From positions 12,901 through 76,900 of the forward strand of contig JAGKTU010000001.1 of NCBI GenBank assembly GCA_021153265.1: a DNA stretch of 64,000 bases. The letters run 5' to 3'. Position 1 is the stretch's first letter, and each line of letters opens with the position of its first letter. A program made the position numbers and the translations under genes. This document shows, in pieces, positions 27,147-34,637 of the stretch. The notes below the pieces were generated by a model. The model made no database searches, was not told where the DNA came from, and saw only the letters and a list, made by a program, of their open reading frames with translations. Origin of the DNA: Clostridia bacterium (GTDB lineage: Bacteria; Bacillota; Clostridia; Oscillospirales; Oscillospiraceae).

Positions 27147-27860
27147 TTATGTCCCTCCAAAACGGCGGTTGCGCCGCTGATATTCTGCAATGGCCTCGTC
27201 TAAGTCCTTCGGACCAAAATCGGGCCACAGTACATTCATAAACACAAATTCAGAGTACGCAGACTGCCACAGCAGGAAATTGCTGGTTCGCAGTTCACCG
27301 GAGGGGCGGATGATCAGCTCCGGGTCGGGTACATCCTTGGAATAAAGATAAGTTGACAACAGTTCTTCCGTCAGATCGGAGCTGCTGTACTTGCCCTCTG
27401 CCACATCCTGCGCAAAAGCACGGGCAGCGCGGACGATCTCATCCCGTCCACCGTAGTTCAGGCAAAAATTCACCTGGACATCATAATCTGCAGACTGATC
27501 CACCGCTTCGCTGCAGAGTTTCTGCAATTGGGGACTCAGTCGGCTCAAATCGCCAAAAAAACGGAAGCAGACACGGTTTTTCTCCATGTCCCGGAGGGCT
27601 TCCTGCAAATACTTGCCCAGAAGGCGCATGATGCCCCCCACTTCTTCCTCGGAGCGCTTCCAGTTCTCCGTGGAAAATGCATAGACCGTCAGATATTTTA
27701 CGCCCAGCGTGCGGCAATAATTGGCGATCTTACGAAACGCCTCCGCGCCGGCGGCGTGTCCGGCGGTGCGGGGTAAACCCCGTTTCTTGGCCCAACGGCC
27801 GTTGCCATCCATGATGATGGCGATGTGCTGTGGAATCGGGTTGTTTTCAGAAAGTGCCAT
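27147..27860 (-). CDS. uppS: Isoprenyl transferase (undecaprenyl diphosphate synthase)
   Basis: cis-Prenyltransferase that elongates farnesyl diphosphate to the C55 carrier lipid for peptidoglycan and wall polymers. 237 residues. Conserved regions: HIAIIMDGNGRWAKKRGLPR with catalytic Asp18, YLTVYAFSTENWKR, the FFGD segment, NYGGRDEI, and the RPSGELRTSNFLLWQ and LWPDF blocks. AGAGGTG precedes the ATG. It is third in the operon behind frr, separated by a 67-nt spacer containing a GC-rich hairpin. Confidence 0.96.
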   Translation of the reverse strand: MALSENNPIPQHIAIIMDGNGRWAKKRGLPRTAGHAAGAEAFRKIANYCRTLGVKYLTVYAFSTENWKRSEEEVGGIMRLLGKYLQEALRDMEKNRVCFRFFGDLSRLSPQLQKLCSEAVDQSADYDVQVNFCLNYGGRDEIVRAARAFAQDVAEGKYSSSDLTEELLSTYLYSKDVPDPELIIRPSGELRTSNFLLWQSAYSEFVFMNVLWPDFGPKDLDEAIAEYQRRNRRFGGT

Positions 27861-27891
27861 AGAGCACCTCTTTCTTTCAAAATATGCTGAT

Positions 27892-27916
27892 TTGGGGGCG
27901 CAGGGCGCGCCCCCAA
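27892..27916. promoter_or_regulatory. GC-rich intra-operon hairpin between frr and uppS
   Basis: Perfect 10-bp inverted repeat TTGGGGGCGC (27892-27901) with its complement at 27907-27916 and a 5-nt loop. No T-run follows on the minus strand, so it is not a usual terminator. It could mark an mRNA processing or pausing site. Confidence 0.45.
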
Positions 27917-27927
27917 TGTAACAGGCT

Positions 27928-28482
27928 TTAGATAGCCATCAGTTCCTTTTCCTTGGCTGCCAGAGCAACATCAACCTTCTTAATGTTCTTATCCAGCAGA
28001 TCCTGCAGATCCTTCTCGGCCTTCTTCTGATCGTCCTCGGTGATCTCGTTAGTTTTCTTCAGCTTCTTGACGTAGTCCATGCCGTCACGGCGGATGTTAC
28101 GCATGGCGACCTTGGCGTCCTCGGCGTACTTCTTGACCTGCTTGGCCAGATCCTTACGACGCTCCTCGGTCAGCTGAGGGAAAGTCAGACGGATGACACG
28201 GCCATCGTTCTGGGGGTTGATGCCCAGATCAGACATCTGGATGGCCTTGGCGATATCCTTCAGCAGCTTGGTATCCCAGGGCTGCACCACCAGAGTACGG
28301 GCATCGGGGGAGGAAATGGTTGCAACACCGTTCAGGGGTGTCTCACTACCATAGTATTCCACGCTGATGCGGTCCAGAACCTTTGCATTGGCACGGCCTG
28401 CGCGAACTGCGCCAAACTCGTCCTGCAAATGGTCCAGTGCCTTGTCCATTCTTCTTGCGTAATCCTTAAAGTCGACTGCCAT
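27928..28482 (-). CDS. frr: Ribosome recycling factor
   Basis: Splits post-termination ribosomes together with EF-G. 184 residues, the universal RRF size, with the two-domain pattern: LDHLQDEFGAVRAGRANAKVL at the start of the helical domain, PLNGVATISSPDARTLVVQPWD in the beta domain, and the C-terminal KKVDVALAAKEKELMAI. The start at 28482 follows AAGGAGGATATCACT. It lies 19 bases downstream of pyrH in the usual pyrH-frr order. Confidence 0.97.
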   Translation of the reverse strand: MAVDFKDYARRMDKALDHLQDEFGAVRAGRANAKVLDRISVEYYGSETPLNGVATISSPDARTLVVQPWDTKLLKDIAKAIQMSDLGINPQNDGRVIRLTFPQLTEERRKDLAKQVKKYAEDAKVAMRNIRRDGMDYVKKLKKTNEITEDDQKKAEKDLQDLLDKNIKKVDVALAAKEKELMAI

Positions 28483-28501
28483 AGTGATATCCTCCTTAAA
28501 A

Positions 28502-29230
28502 TTAGTTGGTAACGGTGGTTCCGATCTTTTCGCCGCGAACCACACGGATGATACTGTTTTCTTCACTCAGACCGAAGCAGACCATGGGCATGTTGTTGTC
28601 CATAGCCAGAGCCATGGCGGTGACGTCGGTGGCCTTCAGGCCATCCTCCAGAACCTTTGCGTAGGTCAGATCGGTGTAACGAATTGCGTTGGGATCCTTC
28701 TTGGGATCGGCGGAATAGATGGCATCCACATTCTTGGCCATCAGCACAGCATCCGCCTCGATCTCCACGCCACGGAGCACTGCGCCGGTGTCGGTGGAGA
28801 AGTAGGGGTTGCCGGTGCCTGCGGCAAAAATGACCACCTTACCCTCATTCAGATAGCGGTTAGCGGTGTCCCGGGTGAAATACTCGGCAAACTTATGCAT
28901 CTCCACAGCGGTAAGCACCCGGGCATCCAGACCGTGCTGCTCCAGCACGTCCGCCACGGCGATGGCGTTCATCACGGTAGCCATCATACCCATGGCATCC
29001 GCATGGGAGCGCTGCATTTTGCCGGTGCCGTTCTTGACGCCGCGCCAGAAATTGCCGCCGCCGATGACCAGGCCAACCTGAACACCCATATTTACGCACT
29101 CTTTAATGGCGGTGCACACCTCGTTGATCTTTGCGAAGTCCAGGCCAAAGCCATCGCCGCTGGCGGTTTTCTCGCCCAGCGCCTCGCCGCTGACTTTCAG
29201 CAGAATGCGCTTGTACTTGAGTCCGTCCAA
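28502..29230 (-). CDS. pyrH: UMP kinase
   Basis: Phosphorylates UMP to UDP with ATP; hexameric, allosterically controlled bacterial enzyme of the amino acid kinase fold. 242 residues. Motifs: RILLKVSGEALGE, the glycine loop LVIGGGNFWRG, SHADAMGMMATVMNA, and VDAIYSADPKKDPNA. The start codon is TTG at 29228-29230, with AAGGAG 9 nt upstream. In many bacteria rpsB-tsf precede pyrH; here they do not, and pyrH heads the operon from its own promoter, divergent from glnS. Confidence 0.97.
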   Translation of the reverse strand: MDGLKYKRILLKVSGEALGEKTASGDGFGLDFAKINEVCTAIKECVNMGVQVGLVIGGGNFWRGVKNGTGKMQRSHADAMGMMATVMNAIAVADVLEQHGLDARVLTAVEMHKFAEYFTRDTANRYLNEGKVVIFAAGTGNPYFSTDTGAVLRGVEIEADAVLMAKNVDAIYSADPKKDPNAIRYTDLTYAKVLEDGLKATDVTAMALAMDNNMPMVCFGLSEENSIIRVVRGEKIGTTVTN

Positions 29231-29267
29231 ATAGAATCACTCCTTATCTCTATTCATATCCTTTCCT

Positions 29268-29296
29268 ATTTTAATATAAGAGCGGCAAAATGACAA
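29268..29296 (-). promoter_or_regulatory. Sigma-A promoter of the pyrH operon
   Basis: TTGTCA (29291-29296), 17-bp spacer, TAAAAT (29268-29273) on the minus strand, about 38 nt before the TTG start. Confidence 0.7.
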
Positions 29297-29410
29297 CCAT
29301 AAAAATCAAGTTTTGTTAAATTGTTTTCTCTTTTTTCACATTTTCTCTCCTGTGTACAATTTTCACACATAATCCCTCATGGAAAAACCATATTATGGCG
29401 CAGTTTTTTG

Positions 29411-29439
29411 TTGCAAATCCCATCGCTATGGGTTATAAT
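29411..29439 (+). promoter_or_regulatory. Sigma-A promoter of glnS
   Basis: TTGCAA (29411-29416), 17-bp spacer, TATAAT (29434-29439), 42 nt before the ATG. The remaining bases between the two divergent promoters (29297-29410) are AT-rich and show no other feature. Confidence 0.8.
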
Positions 29440-29481
29440 GACGTATTATTGAATCTAATTCCAAAGAGAGGATGTTTATAT

Positions 29482-31161
29482 ATGGCTGAAATCACCGAAA
29501 GCAAAAATTTCATCCACGCATTCATCGATGAAGACATCGCCGAGGGCGGCCGCTATGCCGGTCAGACTGTGCATACCCGTTTCCCTCCCGAGCCCAACGG
29601 TTATCTGCACATCGGCCACTGCAAGGCTCTGACCATCGACTTCGGCACCGCCGAAAAGTATAACGGCATGTGCAACCTGCGTATGGACGACACCAATCCC
29701 ACCAAGGAGGACGTGGAGTTCGTCGAGGCCATCAAGGAGGATATCCACTGGCTGGGCTTCGACTGGGGTGACCGGTTCTTCTATGGCTCCGATTACTTTG
29801 AAAAGGACTACGAGTTTGCCGTGGAGCTGATCAAGAAGGGTCTGGCTTACGTCTGCGAGCTGACTCCCGAGCAGTTCAAGGAATTCCGTGGCGATCTGAA
29901 CACCCCTGCCACCTCCCCCTACCGGGATCGTCCCATGGAGGAGAGCCTGGACCTGTTTGCCCGGATGCGTGCCGGTGAGTTCCCCGACAACGCCATGACC
30001 CTGCGTGCCAAGATCGATCTGGCTTCCGGCAACTTCAATATGCGTGACCCGGTCATCTACCGCATCCGCCATATGCACCATCATCGTCAGGGTGACAAGT
30101 GGTGCATCTACCCCATGTACGACTTTGCCCATCCCATTCAGGACGCACTGGAGGGTATCACCCATTCCCTGTGTTCTCTGGAGTTTGAGAACCACCGCCC
30201 CCTGTACAACTGGGTTGTGGAGAACGTTTCTGTGCCCCACACTCCCCGGCAGATCGAGTTCGCCCGTCTGGGCATCGACCACACCGTGCTGAGTAAGCGC
30301 AAGCTGAGAGCGCTGGTGGAGAACGGCCATGTTGCCGGCTGGGATGATCCCAGAATGCCCACCCTGTGCGGTCTGCGCCGCCGCGGCTACACCCCTAAGT
30401 CCATCCGCAACTTCTGTGAGCGCGTGGGCGTTGCCAAGAGCCCCAACACCATCCCCTACGCCTTCCTGGAGTTCTGCCTCCGTGAGGATCTGAATGAGAC
30501 TGCCGCCCGTGTCATGGCAGTTCTGAAGCCTGTGAAGCTGACCATCACCAACTATCCCGAGGGTCAGTCCGAGACCGTCACCGTTGAGAACAACCCCAAC
30601 CGTCCCGAGGACGGCACCCGTGAGGTTACCTTCTCCCGGAATCTGTGGATCGAAGCTGACGATTTCCTGGCTCAGCCCATTCCCAAGTACAAGCGTCTGT
30701 ACCCCGATGGCCCCGAGTGCCGTCTGAAGGGCGCCTACCTCATCAAGTGTACCGGCTGCGTCACCGATGAGAACGGCAACGTTACCGAGGTTCTGGCAAC
30801 CTATGACCCCGAGTCCCGTGGCGGCGACCCCGCCGACGGCCGGAAGGTCAAGGGCGCGACCATCCACTGGGTGGACGCCGAGACCGCCGTGGATGCCGAG
30901 GTTCGTCAGTACGATAACCTGTTCGACGATCCCGATCCGGATGCCGCTGGAAAGGATTATCTGGCCTGCATGAATCCTAAGTCTCTGGAAGTCCTCACCG
31001 GCTGTAAGGTGGAAGCCTCTCTGGCCAATGCCAAGGCACCTGCCTCCTATCAGTTCATGCGTCTGGGCTACTTCTGCCCTGACAGCCGTGACTGCGCCCC
31101 CGGTCATCTGGTGTTCAACCGTTCCGTCAGCCTGAAGGACAGCTTCAAGCCCGGTAAGTAA
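29482..31161 (+). CDS. glnS: Glutaminyl-tRNA synthetase
   Basis: Class Ic aminoacyl-tRNA synthetase charging tRNA-Gln directly. 559 residues. FPPEPNGYLHIGHCKA holds the HIGH motif and VLSKRKL is the KMSKS equivalent; DDTNPTKED and the GlnRS-type FCERVGVAKSPNTI region separate it from bacterial GluRS. The C-terminal anticodon-binding beta-barrels are complete. The ATG at 29482 has GAGAGGA upstream, and the upstream in-frame extension covers the promoter. Many Firmicutes lack GlnRS and use GatCAB transamidation, so this gene (ultimately of eukaryotic origin in bacteria, from general knowledge) is a useful lineage marker. Confidence 0.97.
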   Translation: MAEITESKNFIHAFIDEDIAEGGRYAGQTVHTRFPPEPNGYLHIGHCKALTIDFGTAEKYNGMCNLRMDDTNPTKEDVEFVEAIKEDIHWLGFDWGDRFFYGSDYFEKDYEFAVELIKKGLAYVCELTPEQFKEFRGDLNTPATSPYRDRPMEESLDLFARMRAGEFPDNAMTLRAKIDLASGNFNMRDPVIYRIRHMHHHRQGDKWCIYPMYDFAHPIQDALEGITHSLCSLEFENHRPLYNWVVENVSVPHTPRQIEFARLGIDHTVLSKRKLRALVENGHVAGWDDPRMPTLCGLRRRGYTPKSIRNFCERVGVAKSPNTIPYAFLEFCLREDLNETAARVMAVLKPVKLTITNYPEGQSETVTVENNPNRPEDGTREVTFSRNLWIEADDFLAQPIPKYKRLYPDGPECRLKGAYLIKCTGCVTDENGNVTEVLATYDPESRGGDPADGRKVKGATIHWVDAETAVDAEVRQYDNLFDDPDPDAAGKDYLACMNPKSLEVLTGCKVEASLANAKAPASYQFMRLGYFCPDSRDCAPGHLVFNRSVSLKDSFKPGK

Positions 31162-31167
31162 TGCATT

Positions 31168-31206
31168 TTGCCCCGCTGCCAACACGGCAGTGGGGCAATT
31201 TTATTT
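31168..31206 (+). terminator. Terminator of glnS
   Basis: Thirteen-bp stem TTGCCCCGCTGCC (31168-31180) with 31186-31198 (one G-T pair), loop AACAC, then TTTTATTT. The T-run merges into the first of the 23-bp repeats. Confidence 0.88.
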
Positions 31207-31292
31207 CGCAAAGTTTATTATACATTTTTTGCAAAGTGGGCTTGACATCTTTCGCAAAGTATGCTATTCTTTTTATGCAAAGTTGACTTAGC
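31201..31292 (+). repeat. Four tandem 23-bp degenerate repeats with core GCAAAGT (putative operator array)
   Basis: The heptamer GCAAAGT occurs at 31208, 31231, 31254 and 31277, exactly 23 bp apart each time. The 23-bp units start at 31201, 31224, 31247 and 31270 and share a T-rich left flank and often CTT to the right. The array spans the promoter of the XRE operon: unit 2 ends within the -35, unit 3 lies in the spacer, and unit 4 covers the transcription start. This looks like a cooperative binding array, probably for the XRE protein encoded next. Confidence 0.85.
31242..31270 (+). promoter_or_regulatory. Promoter of the XRE-membrane protein operon
   Basis: TTGACA (31242-31247), 17-bp spacer, TATTCT (31265-31270). 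It is interleaved with the 23-bp repeats, so a repeat-bound protein would block polymerase. Confidence 0.8.
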
Positions 31293-31340
31293 AGTTGTCG
31301 CCCGTGGACGCATGGGCGGCAAGAAAAAAGGAGTAAACCT

Positions 31341-31544
31341 ATGAATACAAGAATTCGCGAGCTTCGCAAGGCGCGGAAGCTCTCTCAGGAGGAGCTGGCG
31401 GACGCCGTGGGAACCACCCGGCAGACCATCACCTCTATCGAAGTGGGAAAATACACCGCTTCCTTGCCCCTGGCTTACAAAATTGCCCACTATTTTGGGC
31501 TGACTATCGAAGAAGTATTTGATTTTTCCAATTTGGAGGACTAA
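31341..31544 (+). CDS. Short XRE-family HTH regulator (YozG-like)
   Basis: 67-residue protein that is only a helix-turn-helix: IRELRKARKLSQEELADAVG, then TTRQTITSIEVGKYTASLPLAYKIA, ending IEEVFDFSNLED. It matches the small 'Cro/CI YozG' class found beside membrane proteins in Firmicutes. AAGGAG lies 9 nt before the ATG. Three bases separate it from the membrane-protein gene. The repeat array over its promoter makes autorepression likely (inference). Confidence 0.9.
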   Translation: MNTRIRELRKARKLSQEELADAVGTTRQTITSIEVGKYTASLPLAYKIAHYFGLTIEEVFDFSNLED

Positions 31545-31547
31545 TTT

Positions 31548-32018
31548 ATGGAAAGCTTTAAAGACAAACTGAAAGTTCAAAACATTTCAAACGCTATTTG
31601 CATCGTGATCCTGGCACTGTTCAACATTTTCCGCCTCTTTTCCCAGGTTGGACTGATCCCCAACCTGGTACCTGCCGTCAACGATGACAGTTGGGCCAAT
31701 GCTTGGAACGGCTTTGCCACCGGTTCGACTACCACCATGCTGGTCTTCATGACCGTTGCCCTGATCCGCAATCTTAAGGCTCTGAAGGATGAAAAAGCGC
31801 TGAAAAAGCTGTATGTCAAGGAAAATGACGAGCGCACTATCCAGATTTGGACTTCTGCCCGTGCCGCTGCCTTCCAGACATTCCTGCTGCTGGGCATTGT
31901 GGCTACCATCATCGCCGGTTATTTCAACATCACCGTATTTATTACCATCGCCGCTACCCTGTTCTGCGCCAGTATGGTGGCTATCGGTTTCAAATTCTAC
32001 TACACTAATAAATATTAA
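31548..32018 (+). CDS. Membrane protein linked to YozG-like regulator (DUF2178-like)
   Basis: 156 residues with four predicted helices in two pairs: NAICIVILALFNIFRLFSQ and TTTMLVFMTVALIRN, then FQTFLLLGIVATIIAG and VFITIAATLFCASMVAIGF. The loop between pairs has KLYVKENDERTIQIW, a segment typical of small Firmicutes membrane proteins that pair with YozG-like regulators. Function unknown; some such pairs are suspected in envelope or antimicrobial-peptide response. Middle gene of a three-gene operon. Confidence 0.8.
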   Translation: MESFKDKLKVQNISNAICIVILALFNIFRLFSQVGLIPNLVPAVNDDSWANAWNGFATGSTTTMLVFMTVALIRNLKALKDEKALKKLYVKENDERTIQIWTSARAAAFQTFLLLGIVATIIAGYFNITVFITIAATLFCASMVAIGFKFYYTNKY

Positions 32019-32027
32019 GGTAATATT

Positions 32028-32204
32028 ATGGACAACAAAACGAGAAACAGATTGCGTAAAATCTCCGTGATCGGCCTGCTCATTGCCGGTCTGATTTTTC
32101 TTGGACTGAGCATCTTTGAGAAAAGCAGAACTGATCTTATCATCGGACTGGCTCTCATCACCATTGGCAACGTGCATAACGCACGACTCAAGTCGGAGAA
32201 GTGA
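32028..32204 (+). CDS. 58-residue membrane protein
   Basis: Short open frame from ATG at 32028 to TGA at 32204: MDNKTRNRLRKISVIGLLIA and onward, with a strongly basic N-terminus and two hydrophobic segments (ISVIGLLIAGLIFLGLSIF and TDLIIGLALITIGNV). AAGG lies 7 nt upstream, and it starts 9 bases after the preceding stop and ends just before a terminator. These features support it as the third gene of the XRE operon. Function unknown. Confidence 0.8.
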   Translation: MDNKTRNRLRKISVIGLLIAGLIFLGLSIFEKSRTDLIIGLALITIGNVHNARLKSEK

Positions 32205-32207
32205 AAT

Positions 32208-32238
32208 AACGCCGTACCAAACAAGGTACGGCGTTTTC
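32208..32238 (+). terminator. Terminator of the XRE operon
   Basis: Perfect 11-bp stem AACGCCGTACC (32208-32218) with 32225-32235, loop AAACAA, then TT. It also lies between the convergent XRE operon and rex and may stop both. Confidence 0.85.
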
Positions 32239-32239
32239 C

Positions 32240-32890
32240 TTATTTACCGGATTCTTTTTCTTCCTTGATCTGAGCCTGGAGGTGGACAGACAAGACTGCC
32301 AAAGACATGGCCATATTCTCCGACTGGACCAAAATATTCCGGGGCACGTCCAGATGGGTGGGAGCAAAATTCCAGATGGCTTTGATGCCGCCGGCGATCA
32401 GAAGATCCGCTACCTCCTGCGCATGCTCACCGGGGACGGTGATGATGCCCATAAGCACCTTATGCTTGCGGCAGAATGCTTCCAGCTTATCGATATGATA
32501 GACAGACTTGCCCTCCACGGTGCGATCCATCTGAGGGTTCTTGTCGAAGGCGGCAAGGATGTTCAGACCGTAATCTTCAAATCCCTTATAGCCCATGAGC
32601 GCCTGTCCCAATTTTCCTGCGCCGATGAGGACGGCATCGGTAGTATTGTCATAACCCAAAAACTGCTCGATATCATCGATCAGACTCTCCCGGAGGTAGC
32701 CGATCTTGGGTCGGCCGCCGTCGGAGACCATTGCCAGATCCTTGCGAACCTGCACCTCACCCATGCCGAGAGCATTGGCAAGGGCGGTAGCGGAAATGTA
32801 GGCCGAACTGCCGTCTGGAACACTCTTCAAGTAGGCCAGATACCCGGGAAGCCGCTTGAGAACGGATTGAGAAATCTTCTTCTTTTCCAT
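32240..32890 (-). CDS. rex: Redox-sensing transcriptional repressor Rex
   Basis: NADH/NAD+-sensing repressor of fermentation and anaerobic respiration genes. 216 residues: N-terminal winged helix (ISQSVLKRLPGYLAYL, then SATALANALGMGEVQVRKDLA) and a Rossmann domain with the GAGKLGQAL glycine loop and a domain-swapped C-terminal helix. The ATG at 32890 has AGAGG at 7 nt; a TTG six codons upstream is less likely. It lies on the same strand as sigE but has its own promoter with two nested dyads. Confidence 0.96.
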   Translation of the reverse strand: MEKKKISQSVLKRLPGYLAYLKSVPDGSSAYISATALANALGMGEVQVRKDLAMVSDGGRPKIGYLRESLIDDIEQFLGYDNTTDAVLIGAGKLGQALMGYKGFEDYGLNILAAFDKNPQMDRTVEGKSVYHIDKLEAFCRKHKVLMGIITVPGEHAQEVADLLIAGGIKAIWNFAPTHLDVPRNILVQSENMAMSLAVLSVHLQAQIKEEKESGK

Positions 32891-32905
32891 CGGAATGCCT
32901 CTTTT

Positions 32906-32962
32906 CAAATCGGTATAGATTTTATCGATACATTTCTATATCGATTATAGCATACCGATTTG
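32906..32962. promoter_or_regulatory. Nested inverted repeats over the rex promoter
   Basis: Outer perfect 11-bp inverted repeat CAAATCGGTAT (32906-32916) with its complement at 32952-32962; inner 7-bp repeat ATCGATA (32924-32930) with 32939-32945. Both are centred near 32934, within half a base. The outer arms lie in the -35/-10 spacer and just before the ribosome site. The sequences do not match the published Rex operator (TTGTTAA-type). Confidence 0.7.
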
Positions 32963-32972
32963 TCGAATGCAA
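32944..32972 (-). promoter_or_regulatory. Sigma-A promoter of rex
   Basis: TTGCAT (32967-32972), 17-bp spacer, TATAAT (32944-32949) on the minus strand. Confidence 0.82.
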
Positions 32973-32979
32973 CCTAAAC

Positions 32980-33690
32980 TTAAGCGCAACTGGTCTGACG
33001 AAGCAACTCTTTGCGCAGCCTAAGCATGATGCGTTTTTCCAAGCGGGAGATATAGGACTGGGAGATGCCCATTTTCTGGGCGACCTCTTTCTGGGTCAGC
33101 TCCTTTCTTCCCTCCAGACCGTAGCGCATCTGGACGATCTCCCGTTCCCGGTCAGGCAGTTCTTTCAGAGCCTGACGCAGAAGCTGGATGTCCACATCGT
33201 CCTCCAAGCGGCCGGTGACGATGTTTTCGTCGGTACCGATGATGTCGGAGAGTAAAAGCTCGTTACCCTCGTAGTCCATGTTAATGGGTTCATCCAGACT
33301 GATCTCCGCCTTTTGGGAGGAAATTTTGCGGATGTGCATCAAAATCTCGTTTTCGATGCACCGGGCAGCGTAGGTTGCAAGTTTGATATTTTTCTCAAGC
33401 CGGTAGGTGCCGATGGCTTTGATGAGACCGATGGTGCCGATGGAGATCAGGTCTTCCAAATTGGTACCGGAGCTTTCAAACCGCCGGGCGATATAGACCA
33501 CAAGGCGCAGATTGTGCTCGATGAGGGTCTGTTTTGCCTGTTCATCGCCCCGTTCCAGCGCTTCCAGAGCAGACAGTTCCTCCTGTCCTTTCAAGGGTGG
33601 GGGCAGAACATCGCTGCCGCCGATGTAATAAAGATTCCCGGAGGGAACCAAACCCAACCATACCAGAATGTTTCGGAATTTTTCGATCAT
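32980..33690 (-). CDS. sigE: Sporulation sigma factor SigE (pro-sigma-E)
   Basis: Early mother-cell sigma factor, made as an inactive precursor. 236 residues: an N-terminal pro-region (about 1-25, MIEKFRNILVWLGLVPSG), region 2 with NLRLVVYIARRFESSGTNLEDLISIG and YAARCIENEILMHIRK, and region 4 with LPDREREIVQMRYGLEGRKELTQKEVA and the MGISQSYISRLEKR helix-turn-helix. The start overlaps the spoIIGA stop (ATGA) and has AGGAGG upstream. It should control spoIVA and sipL in this window. The sigG gene that follows sigE in many spore formers is absent here; rex follows instead. Confidence 0.97.
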   Translation of the reverse strand: MIEKFRNILVWLGLVPSGNLYYIGGSDVLPPPLKGQEELSALEALERGDEQAKQTLIEHNLRLVVYIARRFESSGTNLEDLISIGTIGLIKAIGTYRLEKNIKLATYAARCIENEILMHIRKISSQKAEISLDEPINMDYEGNELLLSDIIGTDENIVTGRLEDDVDIQLLRQALKELPDREREIVQMRYGLEGRKELTQKEVAQKMGISQSYISRLEKRIMLRLRKELLRQTSCA

Positions 33691-34460
33691 GCCATACCTC
33701 CTGTCAATGCCTGAAACCCCTCTCCCCTGCCGATCGGTTCCGGCGCCAATGCGATCAACGCGGAACCATGTTTCCCTCCCAGTTTTACATCTCGAAAACG
33801 CATGGCCAGCAGCATTCCGCCTCCCTGTCCTACAGATGCATAGGGAATCAGCCGCAGACCCAGCTGCTTTTGCCGCGCCATGGTTTCCAACGGGCTTCGG
33901 AGTTGAGCCTCCGTAAGTCCGGAGATTTCCTGTGCGGCTTTTCCACCAATTACAAGTACGTTTTCACCGGTGATGGGATCTTTCAGACCGTTTCCGGTGT
34001 CCCGGAGGGCGATGAGGTCGACGGTCTTTCCATCATGGCGGATTTGCAGAGGGATATAGGTTCTGCCCACCGTGCCAGAGCCGAACCCCACCTTGCACAG
34101 TCCCCAGATACCAAAAGCGCCCAGCAAAATCCAGACAAAATCCCGGCTGTGGAAACTGGAAACCACGCCACCAAGAGCCATGGTCAGCAGCACGAAGATG
34201 CCGCAACGGCGCAGGGCACTGGAGTTAAGTCCGAATGCAAGGACAGACATCGCACCCAAACTCACAAGACGCCATAGGATATTTCCCAGGAAATGAAACT
34301 CAGGCACCAGACATGCACCTCCATAAAGGCCGCCCAGAAGTGCCGCCGGGATCAATCGTTTGATATTTGCCGAAAATCCGGTCAGACGGTTTGTCCCCAA
34401 AAGCAGCAGAAAGTCCACCGCAGCGTTCAAAAGCATCACCAAATCCAGATACACTACCAT
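33687..34460 (-). CDS. spoIIGA: Sigma-E processing peptidase SpoIIGA
   Basis: Membrane aspartic protease that removes the pro-sequence of sigma-E at the septum after a forespore signal. 257 residues: five hydrophobic helices in the first ~125, then a soluble retropepsin-like domain with the catalytic DTGNGL (Asp154), the single Asp typical of SpoIIGA, which works as a dimer. The ATG at 34460 has AGGAGG at 8 nt; an upstream in-frame extension lacks family similarity. It forms the spoIIG operon with sigE. No clear Spo0A box was found by eye in the 140 bases upstream. Confidence 0.94.
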   Translation of the reverse strand: MVVYLDLVMLLNAAVDFLLLLGTNRLTGFSANIKRLIPAALLGGLYGGACLVPEFHFLGNILWRLVSLGAMSVLAFGLNSSALRRCGIFVLLTMALGGVVSSFHSRDFVWILLGAFGIWGLCKVGFGSGTVGRTYIPLQIRHDGKTVDLIALRDTGNGLKDPITGENVLVIGGKAAQEISGLTEAQLRSPLETMARQKQLGLRLIPYASVGQGGGMLLAMRFRDVKLGGKHGSALIALAPEPIGRGEGFQALTGGMA

Positions 34461-34602
34461 AGGCCGCCCTCCTGTTTCGTAAGATTGGTTACGGGACGAG
34501 TATACCGCCCCCGGGCGAAGAAGTCGGTCGCATCTGTGGCTGCCCACCGCCGCAAGTTCGGTCATGGTCAGTCCCCTTTCAGCGGCAAACTGCCCCAGAT
34601 AC

Positions 34603-34637
34603 AAAAAGGCTGCAGCTGATTTACTCAGCCGCAGCCT
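34603..34637 (-). terminator. Terminator of the rarA-DUF951 operon, overlapping the gene end
   Basis: Minus-strand 13-bp stem (34625-34637 with 34607-34619, one mismatch) and T5. Its 5' arm includes the last codons of the DUF951 gene. The 140 bases from here to spoIIGA hold no gene. Confidence 0.85.

Noticed and set aside
29476..31185. 569-residue minus-strand frame opposite glnS
   Set aside because: Antisense shadow; Gly/Val/His-rich with no signal of its own, and glnS is unambiguous.
31201..31292. 23-bp repeats as a mini-CRISPR or replication iterons
   Set aside because: Only a 7-bp core is conserved and no spacers exist. The array coincides with a promoter and there is no rep gene nearby, so an operator is the better reading.
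32906..32962. Calling the dyads Rex operators
   Set aside because: The half-sites do not match the known Rex consensus, so the binding protein is left open.
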